Shown here one piece after another: positions 23,035 through 35,482 of a stretch of 64,000 nt of DNA. The translations under genes were made by a program, and so were the position numbers. The notes beneath the pieces are model-generated. The model did not search any database, was not told the origin of the DNA, and worked only from the letters and a program-made list of their open reading frames with translations. Position 1 is the first letter of the stretch. Each line of letters opens with the position of its first letter. The DNA comes from Sacculina carcini. Lineage: Eukaryota > Arthropoda > Thecostraca > Sacculinidae. The DNA is taken from positions 5,226,499-5,290,498 of the forward strand of contig OU696591.1 in assembly GCA_916048095.2 (NCBI GenBank), given 5' to 3'.

Positions 23035-23202
23035 CAGTGGCGTTGCTAAGAAGGGGGCGGTGCTTCAACCCCCCCCCTCTTCAACCCCTGCAAACAATCA
23101 AAAATCCTGACCACAAACACTTCGAGTGTCGTTCCTCATGTTTCGCCAAGTCATCGTATTTTTCCTTGGCCCCCCACTGGCACAATTCTGGCTCCGCCAC
23201 TG
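23035..23202. mobile_element. hAT-type MITE, CAGTGGCG family, copy
   Basis: Starts CAGTGGCGTTGCTAAG, ends GGCTCCGCCACTG, with the internal 'tcgagtgtcgttcctcatg' block. The flanking 8-mers do not match. Confidence 0.8.
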
Positions 23203-23289
23203 TCCCCTTTCATTCATCTTGCTACAGTTCGGGTTCTCCTGCCTTCTATATCTTCCTTCATATGATCTCGTCTTTGCTTCTACACTTTT

Positions 23290-23660
23290 TGTTTGTGATT
23301 GTTGATGTGTGTGTGTGTCTGTGTGTGTGTGTGTGTGGCGATGTGTATGTTGGATTCCCCTGTTGCGGAAGCACTATTTGACCATGTGTGTCAAACACTC
23401 GTCCAACACACACACACACACAAATACACACACACACACACACACACATACATATGCGTGTGTGTGCTTGTGCGTATGTATGTATGTCTGTGCTTGTGTT
23501 AGGGGGTGTTCCACAGCTGTATAATTCAGTATGCATGTGTGTATGCGCGTGTGTATTCGTGTGTGTATGTGCGTGGGTGGTTGGTCATTAGACGGCAAGG
23601 CTTTTTCACTGTTAGTTCCGCCGGTGTCGCGTCTGTGTGTGTGTGTGTCTGTGTGGATTT
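23290..23660. repeat. Mixed TG and CA microsatellites
   Basis: Runs at 23300-23340 (TG), 23405-23455 (CA), 23455-23580 (TG-rich) and 23633-23655 (TG). Confidence 0.85.
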
Positions 23661-23804
23661 CAGGCGTTACTGTATCGATCCAATATATGGTGCCATTACA
23701 TGGACGCGATTTTTGCTCTGTGAGCTGTACTCGTATACAGCCCCAACACATTTGACAGCCAGCGCACTTTCCGTATTGACTTGCCGTAGATTTGGAAATT
23801 TGTA

Positions 23805-24025
23805 GACATTCTGAGACATTATGAAGTTTTTCAGATATCAGACACTGAATACATTATAAGTCATTGAAGACATACGCATTTTAAGCCATTGAAGGCATTT
23901 TAAGACATTGAAGATATCATAAGACATTGAAGACATTTTGAGACATTGAAGACATTATAAGGCATAGGAAGATACATTTTCAGATATTGAAGATATCATA
24001 AGACATTGAATACATTTTAAGTCAT
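23805..24025. repeat. ~20-bp minisatellite (AAGACATTGAAGACATT)
   Basis: About ten imperfect units of 'aagacattgaagacattttg/tataa' form a tandem array. Confidence 0.9.
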
Positions 24026-24112
24026 GTAACTCGATGAAATATATTGTCGCCCTCACGCAGAATGGACCATAGAAATAGATAGATGAGTGTGATAAGTGTT
24101 TGGTATTGAAGT

Positions 24113-24225
24113 ACAGCGAAGCCCGGATATGAGAGAGTTGTGGGCAATGGAGAAAAAGTCTCTTGTATATCCGGGGAAAATCACACGTGAAGTATAGAAG
24201 ACGGTCCCGAAGAAATACGAAAGTT
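24113..24225. repeat. Tc1/mariner-like MITE relic, CCCGGATATRAGA type, copy 1
   Basis: 'gcccggatatgagag' and ~45 bases later 'ctcttgtatatccgggg' form an inverted pair. 'atcacacgtgaagtatagaagacggtcc' follows. A sister with the same order is at 29846-29975. Confidence 0.6.
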
Positions 24226-24676
24226 AGGCAAATAAGTCCGAAAGTATTTTCTTCAGTGGCTTTCGAATTTTCTTTGCTACAATATCTTTCATGGCACATT
24301 GGTCCACTCTTTGTGAGGTCGACATTATATTTCTATCGAGTTTATATAGTTTTCATGGTGTTGCAATATTTGTTGAGTGTCTCAGAGATGTTTTGTGATA
24401 AGTATTGATGTTGGAATAGCCGTGGTACACCAGTACTTGCGTAATTATCTGCAGTTCGCTATCTGAGTGTATTTCCAGGATGAACCATATGTCACACAGG
24501 CGACGTAGGACATACGCAGAAATCGTGCAGCGCAGTCTGTGATGCGTTGCTCATCCTGGAAATGGGTTCACATAGCGAACTTCAGCGAATTACACATATC
24601 CACATGTTCTGTATCCACATCAGAAATATCGCACGTCTTATCGGACCAAAAGAAGGTCTGGATTAAATCTCCCTGG

Positions 24677-24859
24677 CAGTGGCGGTGCTAGGATTTCTTC
24701 GGTGGGGGGCTAAGGACAAAGATTCAGGACTTTGCGCAACATGAGGAACTACACTTGAAATGTCCATGGTCTGGATTTTTTTGGGGGAGTCTAAGAGTGG
24801 GGTTTGGCTCATTTTGGGGGGTATTTAGCCCCTTCAAGCCCACCTAGGTGCGGCCACTG
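24677..24859. mobile_element. hAT-type MITE, CAGTGGCG family, copy
   Basis: Starts CAGTGGCGGTGCTAGGATTTC and ends GGTGCGGCCACTG. It is inverted in internal orientation relative to the 25212 copy ~350 bases downstream. Confidence 0.8.
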
Positions 24860-25211
24860 GAGCTTAGATTCTATTTTATGCACATGCGAACTGTAAATGC
24901 CTTTGTGCAGGATAATTTTCGTGGAGTCACTTGTATGTACAATATGTTTAGAAGAGTATGTGTGTGTTAGTGTGAGATGACCTCTGTTTCGAGGCTCAAG
25001 GTCACATCATTTGAATATCAGTCAGAGAGGAGAGAATTCTGCTTCCGCCAGAGGCAAAACGACGTGTCAAACACATAAATTGGACAGGCAACGACAAAAA
25101 CATGTGTTCAGACATTCACTAAGTAGATATATTCATGCGCTTGTGTATCGCATATATGAGGACTGCGAAAAACATCACACACCTCACTTATAATATACCT
25201 TATATATAAAT

Positions 25212-25393
25212 CAGTGGCGGCGCCAGGTAGGGGGCTTGGAGGAGTTGAACCCCTCCAATAATGTGCCAGGCCCTTCAGAGCTCCTCCAAAAATCATGACG
25301 ATAAGCATTTTGAGTGTAGCTCCTCGTGTTTCGTCAAGTTCTCGCATCTGTTTCCCTCAGCCCCCCACTGGGAAAATCCTGGCGGCGCCACTG
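25212..25393. mobile_element. hAT-type MITE, CAGTGGCG family, copy
   Basis: Starts CAGTGGCGGCGCCAGG and ends CCTGGCGGCGCCACTG, a near-perfect 16-bp terminal inverted repeat and the best-preserved ends of the family here. Confidence 0.9.
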
Positions 25394-25698
25394 CTAAGGA
25401 AGACAAAATACAACTATCGATAAAACAACAGAGGAGAGCACATTCGCCAAGCTTGGCACGAAACAAACCACTCTTCCTATTTTCTGCAATAAAACTAATG
25501 TATGTTGTCTGGTTGATGGCATGCATGACCCCAATAATTCATGATTGAGCGAACCGCGGTGTGTGTGTGTGTGTGAGCATATGCATCCATTCCTCTGTAT
25601 GTATGTATGTCTGTGTGTGTAGGTCTGTCTGCATGACCCAGCAAACAAAGCGATTGGAGTTATTTGCACGAGTGGCTTTATGGCTCTGTACCAGACAC

Positions 25699-25729
<31 letters not shown>

Positions 25730-26099
25730 ATGACGTGCTGTTGACCTTTGCATGTTGTTGACCTGTGGACAGTGCAGGTGTGGTCACTCTGCAATTATTG
25801 TTATGTATGTGTGTATGTGTGTGTGGGTGTGGGTGTATGTCATCAGCCTAACACCGGTTTCAATACCAACTGGTGCAGGCTATATGCATGGTAATTATAC
25901 AGTAGAGACAATATTGGAATGGCAGAGGCTGTACAAGTGCAATGACCCAATTTGTGATCTTTCTGACCCATACTCCTGTCCTCTCTCTGTCTGTCTCTCT
26001 CTTTTGCTCCATCGCTCTTTATTCATGTGTGTGTGTGTATGTATGAATGTGTGTGCTGTTTTGTATGAGTCGACTACACGTTTTTAATTTCATCTAGAC

Positions 26100-26405
26100 C
26101 AGAGGTTCTCAGCCGAGGGGTCGCGAGGCCTCCTAGGGGGGTCGCGAGGCCACTTCAGGGGGTCGTGAGAGGTGCCAGAAAAAATTGCATCCGTCAAATC
26201 TTGCAAAAAAAATATATTCTGAACACCTGATGGTTTTCTTGTTTTCGAATGAATTACATTACGATTACGATGGCTCTAAAGTATCAAATGTGATAATAAT
26301 TCAGTATATAGGTGTTTTTCCAACTTCTCATATTTTTACTGGGAGGTCATGGAGCCCTCCGGATTTGTCCTGGGGGTCGCGAAGCGAAAATGGTTGGGAC
26401 CCTTG
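26100..26405. mobile_element. hAT-type MITE with target duplication
   Basis: Starts CAGAGGTTCTCAGCC and ends GGTTGGGACCCTTG. Flanks atctagac and ctctagac match at 7 of 8 bases. Just inside the left end is a triplicated 'ggggtcgcgagg' unit, and a single 'ggggtcgcgaag' lies near the right end. Confidence 0.85.
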
Positions 26406-26409
26406 CTCT

Positions 26410-27165
26410 AGACCGTTTGGTAGAATGTTTTTAATTTACCGAAGAAAAATATATTGTTTTTCTCGTGTATTATGCTATGTGGCTTTACTAAATATATTTC
26501 CGTGCATTTGAACAATGTTAATTATTATTGTTGTTTTAGAATAAATCAACAGGAATTTGCATTTGAAAGTGTTTTTTATTAATAACAAATTTTGTGGCAT
26601 AATTGTATTTTCTTTTATAACTGCAGGTTGTGTATTTGAATGATCTGTTTTGTACAAACGCATCTTCGTACGTGACATCTCGTCTCATGCATATGACATC
26701 TCATTTCTTGTGCTTTGTTCTCAGTTCACTTTCAGCTGACTGATCTTGTTGTCTGAACACAAATCAATATTGCACTCTGCAGTGCTCGACAATATATCTC
26801 TCTGTTCCAGTATCTCTATTATTCTAGGTCCGTTCTGAGTGCATTCTCGCTTCTGTACGCGGTTTATTTTCATTCTGTCGGGAAAATTGTCTGTCTGAAA
26901 CGACGGATTTCTTGAAGTTTTGTTTTGTATTTTGTATTATAGGAGTTATCACATGGTTTGATATTGTTCTCGTGATAAAATGACAGATTTGCGCCATCAC
27001 TTTTTGTGTGCTATTTGTTGAATTATTCTTTGATCTGTCGCTTCCCATCGCTCAAAGGATGTTTTTGCTCTCCTGGAAGTATGTTCCGAAACACCACCTT
27101 CAAACTGTCTTACAATAACACACACACACACACATAAACACGCGCTTTCGCACGGATATTAGCAT
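26410..27165. other. Intronic stretch without recognised features
   Basis: AT-rich and non-coding. I see nothing here beyond a short CA run near 27118-27135. Confidence 0.5.
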
Positions 27166-27175
27166 CATATTGGAT

Positions 27176-27509
27176 CAGTGGTTCTTGACCTTATTGGAGG
27201 TACTGAACCCCACAAGTTTCATGCATGCATTCATCCAACCCTTCGTGTTTGAAGTATTATTATGAGAAAAAACACAAATCACGTACGATCAAGACAGTCA
27301 CACAAGTAGGCTACTACTGAGTGGACCGAGTTGCTTGCAGCACAGATATCAAGACCAAGTGATGTGGCGTGATTAACTGCAGCCAATGATGACCAAGCAG
27401 AGCTTGACGGCACGAATCATAAGAGTGGATGAACCAAACCGCAGAACCCCTGAGAAACTGACTCACCGAATCTTTTGTGGTTTGGTCGAGCCCAGGTTAA
27501 GAACGACTG
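27176..27509. mobile_element. hAT-type MITE, CAGTGGTTCT family, with target duplication
   Basis: Starts CAGTGGTTCTTGACC and ends GGTTAAGAACGACTG, giving 13 of 15 matching terminal bases. Flanks tattggat and cattggat match at 7 of 8. It is 334 bp and non-coding. Confidence 0.88.
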
Positions 27510-27884
27510 CATTGGATCATTGATTATCTCGCGCCATCTTTGTCCGCTGCAACATTGCACATAATTCCCTTTGCGTTGATGAGAGGCAAGTTCTGATTGT
27601 TGCAGGCTGACCTTCACTCAAGGCTTAATCAGCAGGGTTCTTGCTCGGGTAAACTCGTTTGTGGATCATCTTATGATTTACGAGTCAGTAATCTAAGCTT
27701 GTGTGAGCTATGGCGGGGCTTGATGTCATTGTGTGTAGACTCCTCCACTTGGATTGTTTCTGTCCCGCCGCGTGGATTGTTCTGTGTGCTTTATTTTTTC
27801 GTGTGTTTATTTCGTGAACTTGATTTTCTCTATCCTCTCTCCGTCCGTCGTGCGTGGATCCTGTTCTCTATCTGAATACCGATA

Positions 27885-28030
27885 TTGTTATTGTTGTTAT
27901 TGTTAACGTTTATTTGTATAGCGCACATTAAAACACACGCGCGAAAAGAGAAATCTTGGTGCAAAAATATAAACAAATATGTAAGACACGCCGCTTAGGG
28001 AAAACAAACATGCGGACAATACACACACCC
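27885..28030 (-). mobile_element. LINE or SINE 3' end with GCGCTATA tail
   Basis: On the minus strand the sequence runs '...cgcgcgtgtgttttaa', 'tgcgctatacaaataaac', then (AAC/AAT)n. This is the layout of the other LINE tails in the window. The 5' limit is uncertain, and the + side continues into a CA tract at 28040-28110. Confidence 0.55.
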
Positions 28031-28052
28031 ACAAGCACACACACTCACACAA

Positions 28053-28083
<31 letters not shown>

Positions 28084-28139
28084 AACATACTCATGCACAC
28101 ACACCGCCAAATTGAAACATGGCAGTAAGAAAGAGCATA

Positions 28140-28765
28140 AAAAACAACAAGAAAACTTCTAGTAAATATATCACGCGAGACGGGTGCGGTATGACAGCTC
28201 AGAGCGAAGCGTAAGGAGTAAGAGAGTGAGAGTCATGATCAAAAGATTTATCAAAGAGATGATTGCGCAGAGAAGAGGAAAACGATGATACAAAACAAAT
28301 ATGTCCATATTATATTATTAAATATCAAATCTTAATGAAAACTAGTCAAATAAACATAGCAATCAATTACACTAACCAATTATATCAACATTCATATATA
28401 TCTAGAATGTTTTTGATCCTATCATTTCTTGAGCCCTGTGTGTAGCTGTTATGTATGCGCGTGTGTGTGTTTTCTTTTGTCAGTGTTGGTTTGTGTGTGT
28501 ATGTGTATGTGTGTAAACGTTTGTGAATGGTTCGACCTTGACAGAACGACAGTGTGTCCTATCATGTTGCATACACTCACCTCTGGATCTCTTCATATCT
28601 CCTCTTCTTCCCGCCAATACCGTGCTGTTTGTGTGTGTTTGTGTGTGTGTGTGTATGTGTTTGTGTATGTCTTCTGGAATTGGCTTTATCCTCCTTGTTG
28701 TTGCTATCCATTGCCTAGTCGATTTTTCTTCGTCGGCTTTGCTCTGCTTCTATGCAGATGTGTCT
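28140..28765. other. Intronic stretch, mostly TG-rich or unrecognised
   Basis: It holds TG runs near 28455-28515 and 28630-28670. No supported gene. Confidence 0.5.
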
Positions 28766-28769
28766 TGCA

Positions 28770-28930
28770 CAGTGGCGGTGATAAAGGGGGGCAAGAGGGG
28801 TTGAAGCCCCCTCATCCCCCCAAAAAAATAATCTTGATCATGAACATTTTCAGTGTGGTTCCTTATGTTTCGCCAAGCCCCCACATATTTTCCTTAGCCC
28901 CCCACGGGAAATGTCCTGGCGCCGCCACTG
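28770..28930. mobile_element. hAT-type MITE, CAGTGGCG family, copy
   Basis: Starts CAGTGGCGGTGATAAAGG and ends CCTGGCGCCGCCACTG. Flanks gtcttgca and gtttgaca match at 5 of 8 bases. Confidence 0.82.
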
Positions 28931-28999
28931 GTTTGACATATGCTGCGTATATCCGCCTCTTTATCATCGACCCATTTGTCCTCTCCTTGTTTTCCACTC

Positions 29000-29840
29000 T
29001 CTCTCTTTGTACATATTCTCCCCGACCCTGCCTGTGTGTGTGTGTGTGTGTTGTATCATGCGCACTGTTGACGTAATATTCTTGGCATCGGTTCACGTCT
29101 TTCGAAACACTTCTCGAATGTTGACTGGCCAAGTTAATGCGTATATGTCAACATCGGTAATTTTTGCTTTGTACAGAAGACAATCTTCAAACTTCTCGCT
29201 TGATATACAAGCATAAACCAGATATATTAACCCTCTAGAAGCCATGTTACACATAGGTAACATTTGTTGTATAAGTTGTTTCATAAGAGTATAACATACT
29301 AAAGAATAATTACACTAAAAAAATTACCACCAAAACCCAGAGTAACACCAGTGCAACATAAAAATCACATCTATTGAGCAAATACGCCACTACAGCTTGC
29401 TGAGGGATGCAGGGAAACAGCTGATGCACAGGATACAGGATATCACCTTGGATTCTGGAGACTTAATTGGCATTTATTATTGATCTTAATCAATTATTGG
29501 TTGTTTGGAACTTTTGTCCTAATAAATTCAGTACGAGCCTTTTTTACCACAACAATTTTGTTTCTGCTTGCTCTTTATAGTGTTACCAGTTAGCGATTTT
29601 TATAGTACTCATGAAATTATTCACATGAACAGTAATTATTTTTTTCTAATAGCAAAAAATGTCGTGAAGTACAAAAACAGCGATGATAAAATTGAGATGA
29701 GAATAGACTAGATCGAAGTGAGAATAGACTAGACTACAATTGGCTGACAATAGACTAGATCGACAGTTTAATACGGACTGCATTATGCTTCGCATGTGCT
29801 TCTTGATTTTCATCAGTGAGTTTTTTAGCATTGTATATTA
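29000..29840. other. Intronic stretch; short direct repeat only
   Basis: Non-coding. The only structure is a short direct repeat, 'gagaatagactagat' and relatives, three times within 29695-29765. Confidence 0.5.
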
Positions 29841-29845
29841 GCATT

Positions 29846-29975
29846 TTAGCACCCCGGATATAAGATAATTATCGCGAGTGGAGAAAGAGTATCTTATATC
29901 CGGAGAAAATTACATGAAAACATAGAAGACGGGCCTGAAGAAATGCTCTCTTGTATCCGGGTCTCATATATCCCT
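29846..29975. repeat. Tc1/mariner-like MITE relic, CCCGGATATRAGA type, copy 2
   Basis: 'ccccggatataagata' pairs with 'tatcttatatccgg' 45 bases later. 'gaaaacatagaagacgggcc' and a third 'cttgtatccgggtc' follow. Same order as 24113-24225. It ends ~75 bases before exon B. Confidence 0.65.
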
Positions 29976-30051
29976 ATTACACTACTGCATCTACGCTCGA
30001 AATATATCTATCAATGAATCAACTAATATTCTTATCATACTTGTTGCACAG

Positions 30052-30257
30052 ATCGGGCGATTTCGCGGCCACCCCCCAAGCCGAGGCCCCAGCAGCCTCC
30101 CGACTGCGTGTCACCTACTACGAACACCAACGACCGCTGTTCATCGCTGACGAGGTTTGCGTCGAGGACGACGACCCTGCCGCGTCGAATTCGACGCCAG
30201 CTGCTCACGTGCTAGCCAGCGTTGCCGACATGCCGACCACATACATTGTTCAGACGT
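30052..30257 (+). CDS. CaaX-box (paralemmin-like) protein, internal exon B
   Basis: 206-base exon encoding about 68 residues, beginning SGDFAATPQAEAPAASRLRV. A 'TYYEHQRPLFIADEVCVEDDD' segment and 'ADMPTTYIVQT' at its end follow. Acceptor 'cttgttgcacag' and donor 'cagac|gtgagt' are both good. It receives one base (A) to finish the Lys codon from exon A and leaves two bases (AC) that are completed to Thr by the C of exon C, so all three exons share one phase pattern. The sharp GC rise against flanking sequence and synonymous-looking third-base bias toward C/G support coding. The repeated Tyr/acidic pattern ('IYE', 'YYE') in exons A and B may mark a conserved motif, but I do not recognise a named domain. 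Confidence 0.8.
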
Positions 30258-31030
30258 GAGTGTGTGTGAGTGTGTGTCTTCGATGAGTAAAGAGGATGGG
30301 TTCTTAACCCTAGTCAGTTCTCGCACCGCTACCCTGCATCCTTGATAGCTGCATATGAAAATAACGAAAGCACAAATGACGTAATTACAAAACGTCTCCC
30401 ATTCAATATTCATCCATTCAGCTTAAAGTTCTTTTAAGAGGATACAACATAAAAAAAATTTCAGGTAACATATAAATCACAAGTGAAACATATTTTCTTT
30501 CATTTTTGCACAGGAATCCTGGCACTCCTTAGGAAGCAGACTCGCACGTCTAGGGGTTACGAGCCTAAGGGCACACCTGGTCAGGAACCACTTGTATACA
30601 GATTACGATCAGCCCTGTCAGCAGCATCTAACACGAGTAGAAGAGCCTATTCTTCAGGAATAGGCTTAGCAATAATTTCATTTCAAGAAATAACTAAACA
30701 ACAGCTCACTTCTGCTCTTTGATAAGAGACAATTAAATTTTGTGAAATATTTTCGGTTCTGTCAAGATTTGAACCCGGGACTTCAAATCTGTCCTGTTTA
30801 TCATTTCATCAAGTATATATGTGTATGTGTGTGTGTGTGTATGTATTTTCAACATCAATCTCTATATTGATGTTTATTGTAGGCTCCTGTTATGTTATTG
30901 AGATTGTAAGTGGTCAGCATTGTTTTGACGTGTAGTGACCAGTGTGTGTTTGTGTGATCAATGTTATATGTCAATGGGCAACCTGTAGTAATCCAGTGAA
31001 ACTTTGCCCTACACACACACACACATACAT

Positions 31031-31490
31031 CGACTATGTCTCCTGTCTCCTGAAAATCAATATTTTAGTTGCATTTGCCCACAAGTGTTTGGAATTCTTA
31101 CCTACAAAAACATATGAAAATGTACGTATGTTGGAGAAAGTACAAAAAGCGATAACAAAGTTAATCCCAAAATACCAAGTTCTTGAATACAAGGAGAGAC
31201 TGGACAGGCTGAATCCGCCTGCATTGAAGGAAAGAAGAGAACGGGGAGATTTGATAATCATTTTCAAATGCTTGACCGACAGGGAAGACATTCAAAATGA
31301 GAACTTATAGCAAAAATTATAGAGACGTGGGAAAATTCAGCTTTCAAAATAGAAGTACAAAACAGTGGACTATGAATTACCGGCAAATAAAAAAAGCCAA
31401 ATAACTGAAATATTTGTAAAAAACGTATGATAATTAGAAGACGTTACTTTCGAGTTTTTGACTATATTGCTTACTACAACTTTGTGAGAC
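31031..31490 (+). mobile_element. 5'-truncated CR1-like LINE, relative of the 11.9-kb element
   Basis: From about 31090 the frame reads 'LEFLPTKTYENVRMLEKVQK', then 'EYKERLDRLNPPALKERRER' and 'GDLIIIFKCL'. This aligns position by position with the C-terminal part of the intact LINE ORF2 ('LEKVQKVATKLL', 'YEKRLEKIGLSSLEKRRLRG'). A stop follows at 31308. Its 3' end, 'ctacaactttgtgagac', abuts a CA tract, and a CA tract (31011-31026) precedes the 5' break. It is on the + strand, sense to the host gene. Confidence 0.8.
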
Positions 31491-31777
31491 ACGCACACAC
31501 ACACACACACACATATATGTATACCCACACATACACATCCATACACACAGACACACATACACACACACACACATACATGTGAGTGATCGTTGGCAAACAC
31601 ACCGTTCAATTATGCATTCCTTTGTTTTCAAGTTTGCGCCTCTAATTATTACTTGTGCTAACTCAGTGTGTGTGTGTATGTATGCCTGTCTGTGTGTGTG
31701 TGTCTGTGTGTATGCTTGTCTGTGTGTGTTTGTGTCTGTGTGTATGCAACATTGATCCGACATAGCCAACGCCTGAA

Positions 31778-31814
<37 letters not shown>

Positions 31815-31915
31815 GTGTGTGCGTGTCTGTGTACTATGTGTGCATGCTTGTCTGTCTGTGTGTATGTGTACTATGTGTACACTCTTGTTTGTGTGCGGCT
31901 GTATGTGTTTGTGTA

Positions 31916-31952
<37 letters not shown>

Positions 31953-31960
31953 CACTGTGA
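31491..31960. repeat. CA tracts followed by (TG)n-rich block
   Basis: CA runs at 31490-31575; TG-rich sequence at 31664-31745 and 31780-31951. Confidence 0.9.
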
Positions 31961-32704
31961 GCTATGACTTTGATGGCACGCTTTGAAGAGGCGTTTGTTG
32001 TTGTGTTCAGGGCCGGATTAAGACTTCGCGGGGCCCTAGACAGTTCAGATCCGCGGGGCCCCCATGATATGAGATATGAACAAGCAAACCTGGGCGTGAT
32101 ATTGTGGCGCCCCACTCAGTTGAGTCAACCAACACCTTGCCTACGCCGCCGAAAAACTGATCAAATTTTCAGTAACACATGCAGAATATGGGTATATAAT
32201 AACGGCTTCAACAACTTGTTTGTACCTCCCAAACCCGAAAATGGAACCGGCAATATAGAATGATTTACATGACTGATAACCTGCACGACTCAAATTCGGT
32301 CACCTCCAATCGCTAATAGAATACAAGCACAAAACACTCATAATATATTACAACACAACATACAACACAAGATACATTAGAAGATATAACAAAAGATAGA
32401 TTATATTAACACTTTCATACATGAAACACTGAGCGCTCAATATTGTTTTATCCAATATTTCATACACTGTTGCAGACAATATTTCACCTCACATGTGCAG
32501 TTTTGACCCAGCTAGCTCTATCTAATATTTGTGAAAATTTCCATACAAATTTGGTTATACAAAGGTAAATATACCTGGAAGACGCAAATTTGCTGCAAAT
32601 TTTCCTTGGAGTTGATACAAAAACAATCGTATTCATGAAACATGTATCGTAATCGTAATCATGAGGTGACCGGTGACTACCATTCCACCAGTAGTATTAC
32701 ATGA

Positions 32705-35180
32705 TTATATAAACTTTTTTCTGGACTTAATTTTAGCAAAATCATCAATAACATCGTATAAATCAATATTATTTGTGAGATCGGACTCAATAGTCAACAA
32801 CGCTAAGCTACAAATTTTTTCTTGGCTCATTGTCGAACGGAGGTGGTTTTTAATTCTTTTCAAGACAGAGAATGAACGCTCCCCTTCACAGTTAGAAGAT
32901 GGTAGCGTCAAGTAGAGGCGGTAAACTATGTCCACATTTGGGAATGCTTGTGAAACACCTGCATCCCTGATATGTTTAAGAGCAGCTGATGGTGCACATT
33001 GTTCAGAGGTCGCTTCAATCTGTTTCATATATCCGGAGAAATGAACAATTTCTTCAGCAAATGTTTCGTCAACATCTGCCGAAAAGTGCTGCTGCAACTT
33101 TACCGCAGCTTCCCTTAATTCAGCATCTGGAATGTTGGTGATTTGGAAAAGAAATCCAAACTTTATATTGACGTCATGATATGCTTCTTTTCTTTTACTC
33201 AATTCCGTTATTAGTGAATCCAGAATAACATAGTAGGTGCCTGTTTTGAACTTCTGCTTAGGTGGTATACAAATTTCGGTATCTGGCTCATTAAATTTTC
33301 GTTTCTTTTTTCTTGAGCGCTGAAGGTCCGCCCGGTAACTCGAGTCCTTCACTAGCAACTTAGCTTTCTGTTCGAAAATGTCAAAAGCTTCATCATTTCG
33401 AAGTGATCTTGCACTCCACTAATCCTGCGTAGAGGTTGACACATGTTGACATTTCAATGTCGACTCTTTGGAGCGTCTTATTGGTGGCATTTAAGCGTTC
33501 CAGTGTACAGTCCCAAAACACACAGAGTAGGGCCAATTCAAAATTTTCCATTTTCAATGCTAAGCCCTCTGCTTCACTCCTTGTAGATACCGACTGGTTT
33601 TCATCTCGTGCGATTTTGCTCAAAGCAGAACGTACTTCAATGAAGTTACTTTTCAAGGCATGTGTTGCATCATGCCGCGCTGACCATCTTGTTGTTGATA
33701 ATGACTTGATGATGTCTCCATGGATGGTTGACTTGAGTATACTCCACCGGTGTGTTGAAACAGAGAAAAAATTAAAGAGCACTTGCAAACATCCAAAAAA
33801 TGACACGGCATCAACGCAACACTCCGCAGCGCACGAACCCACAAGATTCAAGGAATGTGCTGAGCATGGTACATACTCTGCAAGAGGATTGATTGCCTTG
33901 ATACGGGATTGTAATCCGTTATATTTTCCAGACATATTACTTGCGTTGTCGTAACTTTGACCACGGCAATCCATAATAGAGAGATCATGCTCAAGTAGAG
34001 TGTCAAGTACAGCATTCTTCATCGTTTCTCCATCATGACCCGGGAGAGAAATGAATTTAATGAAGTGTTCTACTGGCTTACCAGTGGGATCGACGAAGCG
34101 AACAATGAATGTCAATTGATCTGTGTGTGAAATATCTGGTGTCGAATCCACACTTATTGCGAAGTACTTTGCAGTTTTCACGGCTCAAATGATGCTATTG
34201 AGGACATTTGCAGTCATGAGCACTAAAAATTCATCGCAAGTAGTAGAAGACATGTAGGAAACAGTGCCTCTTCCAGCATTTCTAAAGCGTGACACATGAT
34301 TTGCCAAAAATGGATCGAATTGTGCTAAAAGTTCTATGATCCCTAAGAAGTTGCCATTGTTTTCCGAGCCAAAAATTTCATTGTCTCCACGAAAAGCAAG
34401 TCCTCTTACAGATATGAACTTTATCACAGCAACAACTCTTTCTAGAACTCTTTTCCAGTATGTCCGCTCTTTTTCAGTCTGATTTTCTAAATGTGTGTGC
34501 ATTAATCCTTTTTTCTGTGCACGGATCACACTGGCCAAAATTGCACTCCTGTGAGAGGCACTGTTTGCATGGTGCTCAAATCGTTTGGAGTTTTTCCAGT
34601 CGTTGAAACCCTGCGTAAAATCATTTTCTTTCGGAGAAAACAGCTTGCATGCTGAGCAATAAACCTTTCCTGAGGTTTCAGAATACATCATCCATGATCT
34701 CTGAACTGTTTCGGAATTCGCCAGCTTCCTATAGAACATAGATGCTGTCAAGTAGCGACGACTTCCATCATCATAAATCCTCGCTGACTTCACGAAGTCA
34801 ATGTTAATAGGCTGACCGAAATTCTCTGTTACAAAGTCATCTCGTAGAGAATCAGGGATTATATTTGGCCATGAGGCTGGATTTTCCAAGACAAATTCTG
34901 ACGATGAAATGTCAGTCATATTGGAAGGAGGAGACGTTGGCTCTGAAATTATGCAAGAGCTTTCAGGAGCTCCTGGCCCATTTGGGGATTCGACTGTGTT
35001 CACGGCCTCAGGAACGCTTTTCGTCAGCATATCTGTAATCTTCCTACAATTTGATGTGTCTTTGATTATATTTTCTTGTTCTTGAAGTTTCTTTTTCCGT
35101 TTTTGAGATCCACTCGCATAAAACCTCCCAACATCACGATCACGAGATGACATATTGACAACGCCAATATCTGCAATCAT
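32705..35180 (-). pseudogene. hAT transposase (ZMYM1-like), two lesions
   Basis: About 820 residues in three collinear pieces: 35180-34185, 34181-33393 and 33358-32705. The N-terminal piece has a TTF/ZMYM-type zinc-finger region ('YCSACKLFSPKEN', then 'FEHHANSASH'). The middle has the RNase H-like core start ('FAISVDSTPDIS' with the first Asp, then 'SYDNASNMSG' and 'CSAHSLNLV') and a conserved 'TTRWSAR'. The C-terminal piece holds the hAT dimerisation block ('LPSSNCEGERSFSVLKRIKN'), where the catalytic Glu and the dimer interface sit. Pieces one and two are in the same frame, separated by one TGA near 34185. Pieces two and three are in different frames, with a shift between about 33360 and 33395. 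The enzyme would cut and join at the element's terminal repeats. This copy cannot make the full protein. Confidence 0.9.
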
Positions 35181-35251
35181 CCCAGTATCAACATTCCACT
35201 TTCAATTGTTTTTAATTTTCTATATAATTGTTCCTTGTAGTTCATGTTAAT

Positions 35252-35436
35252 CAGGGGCAGCGTCAAATAAGTGGGTGGGTTTGGAAGGCTGAAGTTCCCC
35301 GCAAAAAAACGGTCAAGACCGCCAAAGCCCCCCAATAACTTAATCACTATATTTGGCTTGACCACTGTGCTTGCCATGCCCCCTTATCATTTTTGATAAT
35401 CCCCCTCCATCCGGAAAATTCTTGGCGCTGCCACTG
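35252..35436. mobile_element. hAT-type MITE, CAGTGGCG family, nested in the hAT element
   Basis: Starts CAGGGGCAGCGTC and ends GGCGCTGCCACTG. Flanks atgttaat and atgataat match at 7 of 8 bases. It inserted after the larger hAT element. Confidence 0.85.
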
Positions 35437-35482
35437 ATGATAATCACTCCACAGAACCAGGATGATTTGTCTACCATGTGTG

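Noticed and set aside
22285-24025. CRISPR-like spaced repeats
   Set aside because: The arrays at 22.3 and 23.8 kb have degenerate units and repeat-derived spacers, in a spliced eukaryotic genome. They are minisatellites.
30760-30800. B-box-like 'gatttgaacccgggac' as a tRNA gene
   Set aside because: No A box, acceptor stem or anticodon arm at the right spacing on either strand.
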